Assembly (NCBI GenBank): GCA_018675425.1 | Contig: JABGYD010000008.1 | Location: 1 to 64,000, forward strand | Length of the DNA: 64,000 nucleotides | Reading direction: 5' to 3' | DNA from: Kordiimonadaceae bacterium | GTDB lineage: Bacteria > Pseudomonadota > Alphaproteobacteria > Sphingomonadales > Emcibacteraceae | Part shown: positions 37,150 through 47,710 of the stretch, in pieces | Layout of the letters: each line of letters begins with the position of its first letter | Numbering within the stretch: position 1 is the first letter of the stretch | The notes under the pieces: model-generated | Told to the model about the DNA's origin: nothing | The model's input: the letters and a program-made list of their open reading frames with translations, nothing else | The model's database searches: none | Translations under genes and position numbers: made by a program

Positions 37150-39213
37150 CTACTTATTTATGCCTATTAGATCAAAAAAGAAGGCATATTCGAGTGCAGT
37201 TTGTTTATAACGTTTAAAGCGCCCTGATGCACCACCATGCCCTGCTTCCATATCTGTTTCAAATATGAGCGTATTATTGTCAGTTTTATATTCACGTAAC
37301 TTAGCCACCCACTTCATAGGCTCAAAATATTGTACCTGGCTGTCCCAAAGGCCAGTAGTGACTAAAATATTTGGATAATCTTTTCTGTCTATTTGATCAT
37401 AGGGAGAATATGAAAGCATGTAATCATAATATTCTTTCTTAGCTGGATCACCCCACTCATTCCATTCACCAGTAGTAAGTGGGATCGATACATCAAGCAT
37501 GGTAGTAACCACATCCACAAAAGGCACATGGGCACCAACACCAATATATAGTTCTGGTGCCATATTAAGTACACCGCCCATCAAAAGACCTCCCGCGCTT
37601 CCACCCATTGCATAAATTTTATTTGGATGAGCGTATTTTTTCTTAGCAAGACCTTTTGTTACGTCAATAAAGTCTAAAAAACTTTTCTTTTTATTGAAAA
37701 GTTTACCGTCATCATACCAAGGGCGGCCGAGCATTTGACCGCCTCTTACGTGCGCTATAACGAATATAACACCGCGGTCCAAAAGACTAAGGCGAGCTCC
37801 GCTAAAGGACGGATCAATAGTTGCGCCGTAAGAGCCATAAGCATATTGGAAAAGTGGGTTACTTCCATCTTTCTTGAACAAATTTTTACGATAGACAATT
37901 GAAACGGGCACTTTACTATCGTCACGTGCTTCAATAAAAATACGCTCGCTACGGTAATTGATAGAAGAAAACTCTCCCATGACCTTATCTTGCTTAAGTA
38001 ATTTTCGCTCTCCATTGATGAGTTTATATTCGTAAACACTGGGTGGGGTCGTCAAGGAACTATAGTCAATACGTACAACGTCACTACTAACTTCCGGATT
38101 ATCAGCTATGCGAATACTAAATACCGGATCGTCAAACTTTAATTCTAAAATTTTACCCGTATTAAACAATAAAACTTTAATACGATTTTCACCGTTTTCC
38201 TTTTCCTTAATCACTGCTGCATTTTTAAAAATAGTGAAGTCTTGAAGATAAACTCCTTCCCGATGTTCAATAACTGGCTGCCAACTACTTTTATCAGACG
38301 TTGTGTCTTTATTGACCCTCATAAGGCGAAAGTTTTTTGCTTGCCAATTAGTATGAATGTAATAATAATCACCTAGTTTTTCTATTGTATATTCATGATT
38401 ATCTTCAATTTTTAGGAATGGTACAAAGCTATCTAGCGGACTTCTAGCATTTAAAATAGACACACCAGATTTAGCCGTGCTGTTATGATGAATAAAAATT
38501 ACTGAACCATCACGAGATTTAGAAAGTGTGGTATAAAAGGTATCATCGTTCTCGCGATAAACCAGGATGTCTTGACACTGATCTGTGCCAAGCTTGTGAC
38601 GATATACTTCCTGACCAAGCAGTGTTTGAACATCTTTTTTAATATAAAAAACATGTTCATTATCGCTGGCCCAGATAGCCGCTCCATCTGTATTAATAAG
38701 CTTATCTGGATAAAAATTACCTGTTTCTAAGTTTTTGAATTCGAGAGTATAGAGACGACGACTAACAGTATCCGTTCCGAAGGCTATGAGCATGTTATTA
38801 TTGGAAACGGTATAACCACTTAAATCAAAGTAACCATTGCCTTCTGCCATTTCATTGACATTAAATAATAATTCACTTTTTTTTTCACCATCTTTCCAAC
38901 GAATATAGACCGGGTATTCAACCTCTCCGTCAAATTTAGATTGATACCAATATCCCCTAATATTTATTGGAACGCTGCTATCATCTTTTTGCACCCTTCC
39001 AACTATTTCATCATAAAGTATTTTCTGAAAACCTTCAGTGTGTTTCATTTTTGCCTTTAAATAATCATTCTCGGCCTCAAGTTGAGCAAGAATTTCTAAA
39101 TCCTTACGCTTGTCATCGCGCATCCAGTAATAGTCATCGACCCGCTTATGACCGTGAATTTCCATTTCAAAGGGAACTTTTTTGGCGACGGGAGCCAAAA
39201 TTTTATTTATCAT
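37150..39213 (-). CDS. ptrB: Oligopeptidase B (S9A serine peptidase)
   Basis: 687-residue cytosolic prolyl-oligopeptidase-family enzyme that cleaves short peptides after Arg or Lys. An N-terminal seven-bladed propeller (about 70-410, with HKRVDDYYWMRDD at the start) gates a C-terminal alpha/beta hydrolase domain. The triad is visible: Ser in GGSAGGLLMGG, Asp in LVTTGLWDSQVQYFEP and His in DMEAGHGGASGR. Length and opening sequence fit PtrB rather than prolyl oligopeptidase. Divergent from the sdh operon, convergent with yggS. Confidence 0.93.
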   Translation of the reverse strand: MINKILAPVAKKVPFEMEIHGHKRVDDYYWMRDDKRKDLEILAQLEAENDYLKAKMKHTEGFQKILYDEIVGRVQKDDSSVPINIRGYWYQSKFDGEVEYPVYIRWKDGEKKSELLFNVNEMAEGNGYFDLSGYTVSNNNMLIAFGTDTVSRRLYTLEFKNLETGNFYPDKLINTDGAAIWASDNEHVFYIKKDVQTLLGQEVYRHKLGTDQCQDILVYRENDDTFYTTLSKSRDGSVIFIHHNSTAKSGVSILNARSPLDSFVPFLKIEDNHEYTIEKLGDYYYIHTNWQAKNFRLMRVNKDTTSDKSSWQPVIEHREGVYLQDFTIFKNAAVIKEKENGENRIKVLLFNTGKILELKFDDPVFSIRIADNPEVSSDVVRIDYSSLTTPPSVYEYKLINGERKLLKQDKVMGEFSSINYRSERIFIEARDDSKVPVSIVYRKNLFKKDGSNPLFQYAYGSYGATIDPSFSGARLSLLDRGVIFVIAHVRGGQMLGRPWYDDGKLFNKKKSFLDFIDVTKGLAKKKYAHPNKIYAMGGSAGGLLMGGVLNMAPELYIGVGAHVPFVDVVTTMLDVSIPLTTGEWNEWGDPAKKEYYDYMLSYSPYDQIDRKDYPNILVTTGLWDSQVQYFEPMKWVAKLREYKTDNNTLIFETDMEAGHGGASGRFKRYKQTALEYAFFFDLIGINK

Positions 39214-39423
39214 TTTGCTTTGTTTCTCGTTATTTCAATTATTGTTGTAGCCATAAGTAATAATTAACGCAAAAATGGCTGTAGATAATATCTTTTAGAA
39301 GATAATTCTTCGATTAATTTTTTGAATATAAGTAAAAAATCATAGAATGTAAGTGTTATCATTAAAATTGATCTAAAAGAGCTCTCTACTCGTAAAAAAA
39401 TCATTGTTGCTTATATTGGCTTG

Positions 39424-39472
39424 CTCTATCTACAAATTGTGTTAAAAACACAGGTAGAAAGAGGGTTTTTTT
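39424..39472 (+). terminator. Terminator-like hairpin in the sdhC leader (possible attenuator)
   Basis: Outer stem CTCTATCTAC (39424-39433) pairs with GTAGAAAGAG (39454-39463), nine of ten pairs; an inner GTGTT/AACAC stem sits in the loop; a run of seven T follows at 39466-39472. The structure reads as an intrinsic terminator on the plus strand, 36 bp before the sdhC ATG. No plus-strand gene lies upstream within 2 kb, so it probably acts within the sdh leader or ends a small RNA. Confidence 0.55.
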
Positions 39473-39507
39473 CCTTTCATTTATTTAATTGTTACTAGGA
39501 GTATTAT

Positions 39508-39903
39508 ATGTCAGATACTAAGAGGCCATTGTCTCCACATCTGCAGGTATATTCATGGAGTCTGGAAATGGCATTATCCATTTTTCATAGGGCGACCGGA
39601 GTAGCCCTAGGCGGTGGCGCTCTTCTTATAACATGGTGGATTATTGCCATAGCCACAGGCCCGGACGCATATGATCAATTTCGTACAGTAATGAGCAGTA
39701 TAACTGGTAAAGTATTTTTGTTTGCTTTTACGTTTTCCCTGATGCTCCACATGTGTAATGGTATTCGTCACTTATTTTGGGACATGGGTAAAGGTTTTGA
39801 TCTTGGAGACTCTCGGCGTTCCAGTAAAATGGTACTGTTTTTTTCAGTCTTTCTGACGGCCCTTTCATGGGTCATCGGCTATGGTATGATATTGGAGGTA
39901 TGA
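39508..39903 (+). CDS. sdhC: Succinate dehydrogenase cytochrome b556 subunit
   Basis: Membrane anchor of complex II, 131 residues with three helices. It has the family motifs RPLSPHLQVYSW, SIFHRATGVALG and the heme region LHMCNGIRHLFWD, where His81 is the likely axial ligand. It binds heme b and forms part of the quinone site with SdhD. A clear ribosome site (AGGAG) precedes the ATG. First of sdhCDAB; sdhD starts one base after its stop. The 294-bp upstream gap contains a terminator-like hairpin near the gene. Confidence 0.97.
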   Translation: MSDTKRPLSPHLQVYSWSLEMALSIFHRATGVALGGGALLITWWIIAIATGPDAYDQFRTVMSSITGKVFLFAFTFSLMLHMCNGIRHLFWDMGKGFDLGDSRRSSKMVLFFSVFLTALSWVIGYGMILEV

Positions 39904-39904
39904 T

Positions 39905-40279
39905 ATGAGTTTGCGCTCTCCTTTGGGAAAAGTACGCGGTCTTGGTTCTGCAAAGAACGGGACACATCACTGGTGGATGCAAAAAGTATCTGCAGTCGCC
40001 TTGGTCCCATTAACAATTTGGTTTGTGTCAAGTATTGTACAAATGACCCGGGCTGATTATGAGGTGGTTATTAATTGGATGAATTCTCCGATCGTTGCGG
40101 TACTTATGCTTTTATTCGTCACTACTGGTATTTATCATTTAAAGCTTGGGCTCCAGGTTATAATTGAAGATTATATTCATTCAGAAGGATCAAAAGTTTT
40201 TCTTCAGATGCTTGTTACATTTAGCTGTGTTGCGGTTGGCACCACTGCTGGTTTTTCCATATTAAAAATTGCGCTTTAA
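39905..40279 (+). CDS. sdhD: Succinate dehydrogenase membrane anchor subunit
   Basis: Second membrane anchor of complex II, 124 residues with three helices. It has the family opening LRSPLGKVRGLGSAKNGTHH, then WWMQKVSAVALVPLTIWFV and the TGIYHLKLGLQVIIEDYIH segment, whose His and Asp residues lie near heme and quinone. The start is separated from the sdhC stop by one base, and sdhA follows after 12 bp. Sequence and order make the call firm. Confidence 0.96.
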   Translation: MSLRSPLGKVRGLGSAKNGTHHWWMQKVSAVALVPLTIWFVSSIVQMTRADYEVVINWMNSPIVAVLMLLFVTTGIYHLKLGLQVIIEDYIHSEGSKVFLQMLVTFSCVAVGTTAGFSILKIAL

Positions 40280-40291
40280 AGGTTAATTCAC

Positions 40292-42079
40292 ATGAGTAAT
40301 TCATACGAAATAGAAGATCATGTCTATGACGCAATAGTGGTTGGTGCCGGCGGCGCTGGACTTCGTGCCGCTATGGGCATCGCAGAAAGTGGGCTTAAAA
40401 CTGCTTGTATTTCAAAAGTTTTTCCAACAAGATCTCATACTGTTGCGGCGCAGGGTGGAATTGCAGCTTCACTTGGTAATATGGGTCCAGATAAGTGGCA
40501 ATGGCATATGTATGATACTGTCAAAGGGTCTGACTGGCTTGGCGATCAGGACGCTATTGAATATATGGTGCGTGAGGCACCTAAAGCAGTTTATGAGCTT
40601 GAGCATTTTGGCGTCCCGTTCAGCCGCACCGAAGAAGGCCGCATATATCAGCGTCCTTTCGGCGGTATGACTACCGAGTTTGGAGAGGGGCCTGCTGCAC
40701 AAAGAACATGTGCAGCAGCAGACCGTACGGGCCATGCTATGCTTCATTCGCTCTACCAGCAGTCGCTTAAGTATGATACAGATTTTTACGTTGAGTATTT
40801 TGCCATCGACCTCATCATGGAAAATGGAGAATGTCGCGGTGTAATTGCTCTAGATATGAACACAGGTAAACTTCATCGTTTTCGCGCTCATTCAACAACA
40901 CTGGCAACGGGAGGTTATGGCCGGGCATATTTTTCTGCAACCTCCGCTCACACCTGCACAGGTGATGGTGGCGGTATGGTACAGCGTGCCGGCCTTCCGC
41001 TCCAAGACCTTGAATTTGTACAATTTCATCCGACCGGCGTTTATGGAGCCGGGGTGTTGATTACAGAGGGTGCACGCGGTGAAGGTGGTTATCTTGTAAA
41101 TTCAGAAGGTGAACGTTTTATGGAGCGTTACGCTCCGTCAGCAAAAGACCTAGCCTCACGCGACGTGGTATCACGTTCAATGTCATCTGAAATACGCGAA
41201 GGTCGTGGTGTTGGCCAAGATGGTGATCATATTTATCTTCACCTTGATCATCTCGATGCTGATATCCTTGCAGAACGCTTACCTGGAATTTCAGAGTCTG
41301 CAAAAATTTTCGCAGGAGTTGATGTCAACAAAGAACCTATTCCTGTTCTTCCAACAGTTCATTATAATATGGGGGGTATCCCAACTAATTATCATGGTGA
41401 AGTACTCAATCCATCCTCCGATAACCCGGACCGTATTGTTCCTGGCCTTATGTCCATTGGGGAGGCTGCCTGCGTATCTGTTCATGGAGCGAACCGCCTT
41501 GGTTCAAACTCGCTTATAGATCTTGTGGTTTTTGGTCGTGCGGCTGCGCACCGAGTGGCAGATGTTGTTAAGGCTGGAGAGCCCCACCCTAAGCTTGCAG
41601 ATGATCACGCCGACATGGCACTTTCGCGTCTTGATCGTCTTCGTTATGCAGACGGTGCAGTTTCTACTGCTACAATACGTGATAAGATGCAACGGACTAT
41701 GCAAGGAAATTGCGCCGTATTTAGAACAGAAGAAATTCTCGAAGAAGGTAAAGTGAAAATTGATGAGATAGCAAACCTTCTGCCTGATATTAAAACCTTT
41801 GATCGCTCCTTAGTTTGGAATAGTGATCTAATTGAAGCAATGGAACTTGAAAATCTATTAGGCCAAGCTCAAGTCACTATGCATTCTGCTGCCAATCGCA
41901 AGGAAAGTCGAGGTGCACACATGCATGAAAATTTTTCAGATAGAAATGATAAAGAGTGGATGAAGCATACAATTGCTCACCTTAAAGACGGTAAAGTTGA
42001 TATTACCTATCGTCCGGTTCATGAATATACTTTGACCGATGAAATAGACTATATTAAACCAAAGCCCCGTGTTTACTAA
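40292..42079 (+). CDS. sdhA: Succinate dehydrogenase flavoprotein subunit
   Basis: Catalytic subunit of complex II (595 residues) that oxidises succinate to fumarate. It has the FAD dinucleotide fold [12 protein letters not shown], the covalent FAD attachment His49 ([11 protein letters not shown]), substrate-site segments [17 protein letters not shown] and [12 protein letters not shown], and the C-terminal [13 protein letters not shown]. Length is normal. It sits between sdhD and sdhB in the usual alphaproteobacterial order. Confidence 0.98.
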   Translation: MSNSYEIEDHVYDAIVVGAGGAGLRAAMGIAESGLKTACISKVFPTRSHTVAAQGGIAASLGNMGPDKWQWHMYDTVKGSDWLGDQDAIEYMVREAPKAVYELEHFGVPFSRTEEGRIYQRPFGGMTTEFGEGPAAQRTCAAADRTGHAMLHSLYQQSLKYDTDFYVEYFAIDLIMENGECRGVIALDMNTGKLHRFRAHSTTLATGGYGRAYFSATSAHTCTGDGGGMVQRAGLPLQDLEFVQFHPTGVYGAGVLITEGARGEGGYLVNSEGERFMERYAPSAKDLASRDVVSRSMSSEIREGRGVGQDGDHIYLHLDHLDADILAERLPGISESAKIFAGVDVNKEPIPVLPTVHYNMGGIPTNYHGEVLNPSSDNPDRIVPGLMSIGEAACVSVHGANRLGSNSLIDLVVFGRAAAHRVADVVKAGEPHPKLADDHADMALSRLDRLRYADGAVSTATIRDKMQRTMQGNCAVFRTEEILEEGKVKIDEIANLLPDIKTFDRSLVWNSDLIEAMELENLLGQAQVTMHSAANRKESRGAHMHENFSDRNDKEWMKHTIAHLKDGKVDITYRPVHEYTLTDEIDYIKPKPRVY

Positions 42080-42095
42080 GAGAAGGTAGAAAAAA

Positions 42096-42878
42096 ATGGC
42101 AGAATTTAAACTCCCTAAGAATTCCACCTATAAAAAGGGGAAAGTTTGGGCTTCCGACAGTGACATTACGAGAGTTAAACGGTTTAATATTTATCGTTGG
42201 AACGAAGATGACGGGGAAAATCCGCGGATTGATACCTATGAAATTGATTTAGATAAATGCGGCCCAATGGTGCTTGATGCTCTTATTAAAATTAAAAATG
42301 AAATTGATCCAACGCTTACCTTCCGCCGCTCATGCCGTGAAGGCGTTTGCGGATCTTGTGCTATGAACATTGGTGGTAAAAATACACTTGCCTGTACCAT
42401 TGATATGGCCTCATACAAGGGTGATGTGAACATCTTCCCCCTTCCGCATATGGACGTAGTCAAAGATCTAGTTCCAGATCTAACCAATTTTTATGCCCAA
42501 TATGCTTCCATTAAACCATGGATGCAAACACAAACGCCTGCCCCATCTGGTACTGAACGACTGCAAAGTCCGGAAGATAGGCTTAAGATCGACGGACTAT
42601 ACGAGTGTGTACTTTGCGCTTGCTGTTCTGCATCATGCCCAAGTTATTGGTGGAACAGTGATAAATACCTGGGCCCTGCAGTATTACTTCAGGCCTATAG
42701 GTGGCTCGTAGACACACGTGATGAAAATACTGGAGAACGCCTAGATAATCTCGAAGATAGCTTTCGCCTATACCGTTGTCACACAATTATGAACTGTGCT
42801 AACGCCTGTCCTAAAGGGCTAAATCCAGCTAAGGCAATTGCAGAAATCAAAAAAATGATGGTTGCAAGACAAGGATAA
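42096..42878 (+). CDS. sdhB: Succinate dehydrogenase iron-sulfur subunit
   Basis: Electron-transfer subunit of complex II (260 residues) with three Fe-S clusters. The 2Fe-2S ligands are in [20 protein letters not shown] with a following Cys; the 4Fe-4S and 3Fe-4S ligands are in [16 protein letters not shown] and [16 protein letters not shown]. Length is normal. It ends the operon, followed 13 bp later by a strong terminator hairpin shared with the convergent asd gene. Confidence 0.98.
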   Translation: MAEFKLPKNSTYKKGKVWASDSDITRVKRFNIYRWNEDDGENPRIDTYEIDLDKCGPMVLDALIKIKNEIDPTLTFRRSCREGVCGSCAMNIGGKNTLACTIDMASYKGDVNIFPLPHMDVVKDLVPDLTNFYAQYASIKPWMQTQTPAPSGTERLQSPEDRLKIDGLYECVLCACCSASCPSYWWNSDKYLGPAVLLQAYRWLVDTRDENTGERLDNLEDSFRLYRCHTIMNCANACPKGLNPAKAIAEIKKMMVARQG

Positions 42879-42891
42879 AATACTTTTTAAT

Positions 42892-42923
42892 AAAGAAGGC
42901 CGGCCTCGTAGCTGGCCTTCTTT
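42892..42923 (+). terminator. Intrinsic terminator after sdhCDAB, possibly bidirectional
   Basis: AAAGAAGGCC (42892-42901) pairs with GGCCTTCTTT (42914-42923); three more inner pairs leave a six-base loop. It is followed by TTATTT-like sequence on the plus strand. It lies 13 bp after the sdhB stop and 63 bp from the asd stop on the other strand, so it can serve both. Confidence 0.85.
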
Positions 42924-42986
42924 ATTTCAATCTTTACTAAACTAACTTGAACAAGCCATTAAAAAGTAAATAAGTAACTTTGTTTT

Positions 42987-44006
42987 TTAACCCTTCTTTA
43001 GATGATCTCTACATAGAAGTTCTGCAATTTGAACAGCGTTGAGCGCTGCACCTTTTAAGAGATTATCGGATACACACCAAAGATTTAGGCCGTGCTTGAC
43101 GGTTTCGTCTTTACGGATACGACTGATGTATGTAGCGAACTCACCTGTAGCATCAACAGGAGTGATATATCCACCATCTTCACGTTTATCAATAACCATA
43201 ATACCTGGCGCTTCACGAAGAATGTCACGAGCTCGGGCAACAGTTATATCCCTTTCAAACTCAAGATTGATACTCTCACTATGGCTCACAAAGACCGGGA
43301 CGCGAACACATGTAGCAGTAACACGGATATCTGGATCCAAAATTTTTCCGGTTTCAGCAACCATCTTCCATTCTTCTTTAGTATCTCCATTTTTCATGAA
43401 AATATCAATATGCGGTATAACATTAAACGCTATCTGTTTTGGATAAATATTAGTCTCAACAGGATCATTAACAAAAATAGCTCGAGTTTGTGTCCATAGC
43501 TCCTCCATGGCAGCTTTACCACTTCCAGATACTGACTGGTAAGTTGAGACTACGCAGCGTTTAATTTTAACAGCATCGTGAAGTGGTTTAAGCGCTACCA
43601 CCATTTGTGCCGTAGAGCAGTTGGGATTGGCTATAATATTCTTTTTAATATAGCCTCCAAGCGCACCCGGGTTTACTTCTGGCACGATTAAAGGTACGTC
43701 AGGATCCATACGAAAGTAGGAGCTATTATCTATAACAACGCACCCCGTTTTAGCAATTTTTTCGGCCCATTCTTTAGAAATAGCACCCCCAGCAGACATA
43801 AGTGCAATATCAGTATCCTTAAAGTCATAGTCATCGAGGCATTTACATTTGATCGTCGTATCACCAAAAGTTACTTCAGAACCAACTGAGCGACGTGACG
43901 CAAGTGCTACAATATCTGAGTAAGGGAATTGACGCTCATGCAATATGTTCAATATTTCACGGCCAACATTACCAGTTGCGCCAACAACGGCCACTTTATA
44001 GGACAT
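42987..44006 (-). CDS. asd: Aspartate-semialdehyde dehydrogenase
   Basis: Makes aspartate semialdehyde from aspartyl phosphate, feeding lysine, threonine, methionine and cell wall precursors. The 339-residue protein has the NADP-binding opening VAVVGATGNVGREIL, the active-site Cys130 in ANPNCSTAQMV, and the later SVSGSGKAAMEEL. The final part, LLKGAALNAVQIAELL, is typical. It follows leuB by 22 bp, the common leuCDB-asd order in alphaproteobacteria, and probably shares its transcript. Confidence 0.97.
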   Translation of the reverse strand: MSYKVAVVGATGNVGREILNILHERQFPYSDIVALASRRSVGSEVTFGDTTIKCKCLDDYDFKDTDIALMSAGGAISKEWAEKIAKTGCVVIDNSSYFRMDPDVPLIVPEVNPGALGGYIKKNIIANPNCSTAQMVVALKPLHDAVKIKRCVVSTYQSVSGSGKAAMEELWTQTRAIFVNDPVETNIYPKQIAFNVIPHIDIFMKNGDTKEEWKMVAETGKILDPDIRVTATCVRVPVFVSHSESINLEFERDITVARARDILREAPGIMVIDKREDGGYITPVDATGEFATYISRIRKDETVKHGLNLWCVSDNLLKGAALNAVQIAELLCRDHLKKG

Positions 44007-44028
44007 TACTATCTCCAGTCTTATTTAT

Positions 44029-45126
44029 TTAATTACTTAGTTTATCCAAGGCATCTACAATATGGTTTCCCATTTCGCTTGTGGATACAAGTTTCATTCC
44101 TGACTGGTCAATATCTGCCGTACGATAATTATTTGCTAGCACCTCATTAATAGCACCCTCAACCAAATCAGCTGCGCTCGGTTCGTCGTATGTGTATCGA
44201 AGTGCCATAGCAAAACTCAGAATAGTCGCTATTGGGTTTGCTATACCTTTTCCAGCAATATCCGGCGCACTGCCGTGGACGGGTTCGTAAAGAGCACCCA
44301 TACCAACTTCACCAAGTGATGCTGATGGCAACATGCCGAGAGAGCCTGTTAGCATTGCTGCAACATCACTGAGCATATCACCAAATAAATTATCCGTGAC
44401 AATAACGTCAAATTGTTTAGGTGCACGAACTAATTGCATTCCACAATTATCGGCAAGCATGTGTTCAAGGCGAACATTGGGATAGTCTTTTGCAATAACC
44501 TCAAGCTCTTCTCGCCAAAGGAGTCCACTTTCCATAACATTGGATTTTTCAGATGATGTCACAAGACCATTTCTTTTTTTTGCAAGCTCAAATGCCACAT
44601 GAGCAATACGATGAATTTCATAAGTTTCATAAACCTGTGTATTAACGCCACGACGCTGGCCATTACCTAAGTTTGTGATACCACGTGGCTCACCGAAATA
44701 AACCCCCCCAGTGAGTTCGCGGACAATCATAATGTCGAGACCACTTACCAGCTCTGGTTTAAGGCTGGAAGCATCAACAAGTGGTTCAAAACACATTGCT
44801 GGGCGCAGATTGGCAAAAAGATTAAGTTCTTTACGTAGCGTCAGAAGGCCGGCTTCGGGACGCTTGTCATAATCCACTCCATCCCATTTAGAGCCACCAA
44901 CGGCTCCGAACATCACAGCATCCACTAGCTTAGCTTTAGCAAGAGCATCCTCGCTCAGGGGGACGCCATAATCGTCATAGGCTCGACCACCTACATGATC
45001 TTCTGAGATATCGAATTCCAGGCCTGTATTAGTGCTGAACCATGCAATGACTTTTTTTACTTCAACCATTACTTCAGGGCCGATACCATCTCCGGACAAA
45101 ATTAACATACTATGTTTTTTGCTCAT
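44029..45126 (-). CDS. leuB: 3-isopropylmalate dehydrogenase
   Basis: Third step of leucine synthesis: oxidative decarboxylation of 3-isopropylmalate with NAD+. The 365-residue protein has [13 protein letters not shown] at the start, the [14 protein letters not shown] motif specific for the isopropylmalate enzyme, [17 protein letters not shown] for metal and substrate, and [14 protein letters not shown] for NAD. I chose the ATG at 45126 (MSKKHSML); the longer frame would add a Lys/Asn-rich stretch overlapping leuD. That leaves 13 bp after the leuD stop. Confidence 0.96.
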   Translation of the reverse strand: MSKKHSMLILSGDGIGPEVMVEVKKVIAWFSTNTGLEFDISEDHVGGRAYDDYGVPLSEDALAKAKLVDAVMFGAVGGSKWDGVDYDKRPEAGLLTLRKELNLFANLRPAMCFEPLVDASSLKPELVSGLDIMIVRELTGGVYFGEPRGITNLGNGQRRGVNTQVYETYEIHRIAHVAFELAKKRNGLVTSSEKSNVMESGLLWREELEVIAKDYPNVRLEHMLADNCGMQLVRAPKQFDVIVTDNLFGDMLSDVAAMLTGSLGMLPSASLGEVGMGALYEPVHGSAPDIAGKGIANPIATILSFAMALRYTYDEPSAADLVEGAINEVLANNYRTADIDQSGMKLVSTSEMGNHIVDALDKLSN

Positions 45127-45139
45127 TACTTTTCTCTTC

Positions 45140-45751
45140 TTATTTATACAACCAGGGTTGTTGAATTTTTTGTTCTTTTTCAAACGCAGAAATTTTTTCC
45201 CCCCTCTCCATAGTCAAACCAATATCATCAAGACCGTTTACAAGGCAGTGTTGACGAAAAGGATCAATTTCAAAACCTATCACTTCCCCATCCGGACGGG
45301 TAATTTCAAGGTTTTCTAGATCCACCGTAAATACCGCATTTGCGCCACGTTCTGCGTCCTTTATCAAACTATCAATAATGTCCTGGGGCAGTTTGATAGG
45401 CAGTAAGCCATTTTTAAAACTATTACCATAAAAAATGTCAGCAAAGCTGGGGGCAATAATACATCTAAGACCAAAATCAGTTAAAGCCCACGGGGCATGC
45501 TCACGGCTTGACCCGCACCCAAAATTTTCCCCCGCAATTAAGATTTGTGCTCTACGATAAGCAGGCTGATTTAGTATAAAATTTTTCTGTTCCGAGCCAT
45601 CATCATTATACCTAATATTAGAAAAGGCATGTTTTCCAAGTCCAGTTCTTTCAATAGTACGAAGAAAATTTTGCGGTATAATCATATCCGTATCAATATT
45701 GGTGATTGGAAGTGGGGCCGCCACTGAGCTAATTTTTGTAAATTTATCCAT
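45140..45751 (-). CDS. leuD: 3-isopropylmalate dehydratase small subunit
   Basis: Swivel-domain subunit (203 residues) that with LeuC isomerises 2- to 3-isopropylmalate. Family segments are [16 protein letters not shown] near the start and [16 protein letters not shown] in the middle, followed by [19 protein letters not shown]. It starts one base after the leuC stop, so the two subunits are probably coupled. Confidence 0.97.
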   Translation of the reverse strand: MDKFTKISSVAAPLPITNIDTDMIIPQNFLRTIERTGLGKHAFSNIRYNDDGSEQKNFILNQPAYRRAQILIAGENFGCGSSREHAPWALTDFGLRCIIAPSFADIFYGNSFKNGLLPIKLPQDIIDSLIKDAERGANAVFTVDLENLEITRPDGEVIGFEIDPFRQHCLVNGLDDIGLTMERGEKISAFEKEQKIQQPWLYK

Positions 45752-45752
45752 A

Positions 45753-47153
45753 TCAAAGCTCCCTAATATCAGTAAGGTAACCCCTGAGGGCCGCCGCAGC
45801 TGCCATAGCTGGGCTAACTAAATGAGTACGACTTTTTGGGCCCTGACGACCTTCAAAATTACGGTTCGACGTCGAGGCACAACGCTCCTGCGGTAGAATT
45901 TTATCTGCATTCATAGCGAGGCACATTGAACATCCAGGTTCACGCCATTCAAATCCAGCATCAATAAAAATTTGATCAAGTCCTTCATGTTCAGCTTGCA
46001 ATTTAACTAACCCACTTCCGGGTACAATGAGCGCCTGGACAACAATTCTACGCCCTTTAACAACGGCCGCGACGGCGCGCATGTCTTCAATGCGTCCATT
46101 TGTACAGGATCCAATAAAAACTTTATCTACTTTAATATCTGTAAGCTTTGTACCTGGCTTAAGTCCCATATAATCAAGCGCACGTTTAATAGACGCTTTT
46201 TTATCGAGACCCTTAAAATTCATAGGATCAGGAATTATACCAGTAATTGGTAAAACATCCTCGGGACTAGTGCCCCAGGTGACTTGTGGGACTATATCAA
46301 ACGCATTAATAAATACTTCATTATCATATTTGGCTTCAGGGTCAGACTTTAAACTATTCCAATATTTAACGGCTACTTCAAATTCAGCTTCTTTTGGAGC
46401 CTTTGGTTTACCTTTAATATAATCATAGGTTTTATCATCTGGCGCGATAAGTCCTGCGCGGGCACCCCCTTCGATAGCCATATTACAAACAGTCATACGA
46501 CCTTCCATAGATAGGTTGGTAAAAGTTGATCCAGTAAATTCAATTACTGACCCCGTGCCTCCAGCCGTACCAATCTTTCCTATTACAGCAAGAGCAACAT
46601 CTTTTGCTGTCACACCAGAACCAAGTGGACCGCTGACATCGATACGTAAATTTTTTGAACGTTTAAGAATAAGTGTTTGGGTTGCCATCACGTGTTCAAC
46701 TTCTGACGTTCCAATTCCAAACGCTAGAGCACCGAAGGCACCGTGGGTTGATGTGTGACTATCACCACAGACCAATGTCGTTCCCGGAAGTGTAAAGCCT
46801 TGTTCTGGGCCAACAATATGAACAATACCCTGACGGGCGTCCATCATTGGAATATAATCAACGTTAAATTCTTTGCAATTACGCTCAAGCGCATCAAGCT
46901 GCGTTTTGCTTTCAATGCTATCAACTCGGGTTTCTCGGTCAGCTGTAGTAGGTACATTATGATCAGGAACAGCTAGAATAGTTTCCACACGACGCAAACT
47001 GCGGCCAGCAGTTCGCAGGCCCTCAAAAGCTTGAGGGCTAGTGACTTCATGAATAATGTGACGATCAATATATATCAAGCTGTTGCCACTCTGTTGTTCT
47101 TCAACAACATGGCTATCCCAGATTTTATCATATAATGTACGCGGACTTGTCAT
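45753..47153 (-). CDS. leuC: 3-isopropylmalate dehydratase large subunit
   Basis: Aconitase-type 4Fe-4S subunit (466 residues) of isopropylmalate isomerase. It has [19 protein letters not shown], the cluster Cys in [13 protein letters not shown] and the pair in [11 protein letters not shown] chose the ATG at 47153 ([12 protein letters not shown]): GGGGA lies six bases upstream, whereas an ATG four codons earlier has that site inside it. First gene of leuCDB-asd. The rplS terminator lies just upstream, leaving under 40 bp for a separate promoter. Confidence 0.96.
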   Translation of the reverse strand: MTSPRTLYDKIWDSHVVEEQQSGNSLIYIDRHIIHEVTSPQAFEGLRTAGRSLRRVETILAVPDHNVPTTADRETRVDSIESKTQLDALERNCKEFNVDYIPMMDARQGIVHIVGPEQGFTLPGTTLVCGDSHTSTHGAFGALAFGIGTSEVEHVMATQTLILKRSKNLRIDVSGPLGSGVTAKDVALAVIGKIGTAGGTGSVIEFTGSTFTNLSMEGRMTVCNMAIEGGARAGLIAPDDKTYDYIKGKPKAPKEAEFEVAVKYWNSLKSDPEAKYDNEVFINAFDIVPQVTWGTSPEDVLPITGIIPDPMNFKGLDKKASIKRALDYMGLKPGTKLTDIKVDKVFIGSCTNGRIEDMRAVAAVVKGRRIVVQALIVPGSGLVKLQAEHEGLDQIFIDAGFEWREPGCSMCLAMNADKILPQERCASTSNRNFEGRQGPKSRTHLVSPAMAAAAALRGYLTDIREL

Positions 47154-47192
47154 CATTATCCCCATTTTTTCTTATAATATCCCAAAAAGCAA

Positions 47193-47224
47193 AAAGTGAG
47201 GCCCCGTTACCCGAGCCTCACTTT
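47193..47224 (-). terminator. Intrinsic terminator after rplS
   Basis: AAAGTGAGGC (47193-47202) pairs with GCCTCACTTT (47215-47224), a ten-bp stem with a 12-base loop. On the minus strand the stem is followed by TTGCTTTTTGGG, a broken U-tract. It ends the ffh-rplS operon 50 bp after the rplS stop and lies 40 bp before leuC. Confidence 0.82.
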
Positions 47225-47273
47225 ACTAGAGGCGCTTATAATAAAGCCTCGAAATTATTTAGACGAAGAGGTC

Positions 47274-47654
47274 TTAATTCACAGACTTCTTATGCCAGTC
47301 TGTTTTTTCAGCAATACGAGCTTTTTTACCGCGCAGGCCACGAAGGTAGTAAAGTTTCGCTCTACGAACACGGCCACGACGAATCACTTCTATGCTATCA
47401 ACATTTGGTGAGTAAAGCGGGAAGACGCGTTCAACACCTTCCCCGTAAGAAATTTTTCGTACAGTGAAGGAAGAATTAAGGGCACGGTTAGAACGAGCAA
47501 TACACACGCCTTCGTAGGCCTGGATACGCTCACGTTCCCCTTCAACAACCTTCACATTAACTTTAATTGTATCGCCAGGGGCAAACTCAGGGATGGTTTT
47601 ACCTTCAGTGAGTTGAGCCATTTGCTCTTTTTCAATTTTTTCAATCATATTCAT
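47274..47654 (-). CDS. rplS: 50S ribosomal protein L19
   Basis: Large-subunit protein at the 30S-50S interface. From the ATG at 47654 it has 126 residues; the core runs [19 protein letters not shown] to [20 protein letters not shown] longer frame starts at 47714 within the end of trmD but has no family sequence, while AAGGA lies upstream of 47654. Last gene of ffh-rpsP-rimM-trmD-rplS, followed by a terminator. Confidence 0.96.
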   Translation of the reverse strand: MNMIEKIEKEQMAQLTEGKTIPEFAPGDTIKVNVKVVEGERERIQAYEGVCIARSNRALNSSFTVRKISYGEGVERVFPLYSPNVDSIEVIRRGRVRRAKLYYLRGLRGKKARIAEKTDWHKKSVN

Positions 47655-47710
47655 AATATTTTTTCCTTGTACGGCGGCTCTTTTAAACAAGTTTGAGCCA
47701 TAATTCAATA

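Noticed and set aside
45127-45183. Longer leuB frame overlapping leuD
   Set aside because: The added Lys/Asn-rich residues are not seen in LeuB, and the ATG at 45126 fits the family start.
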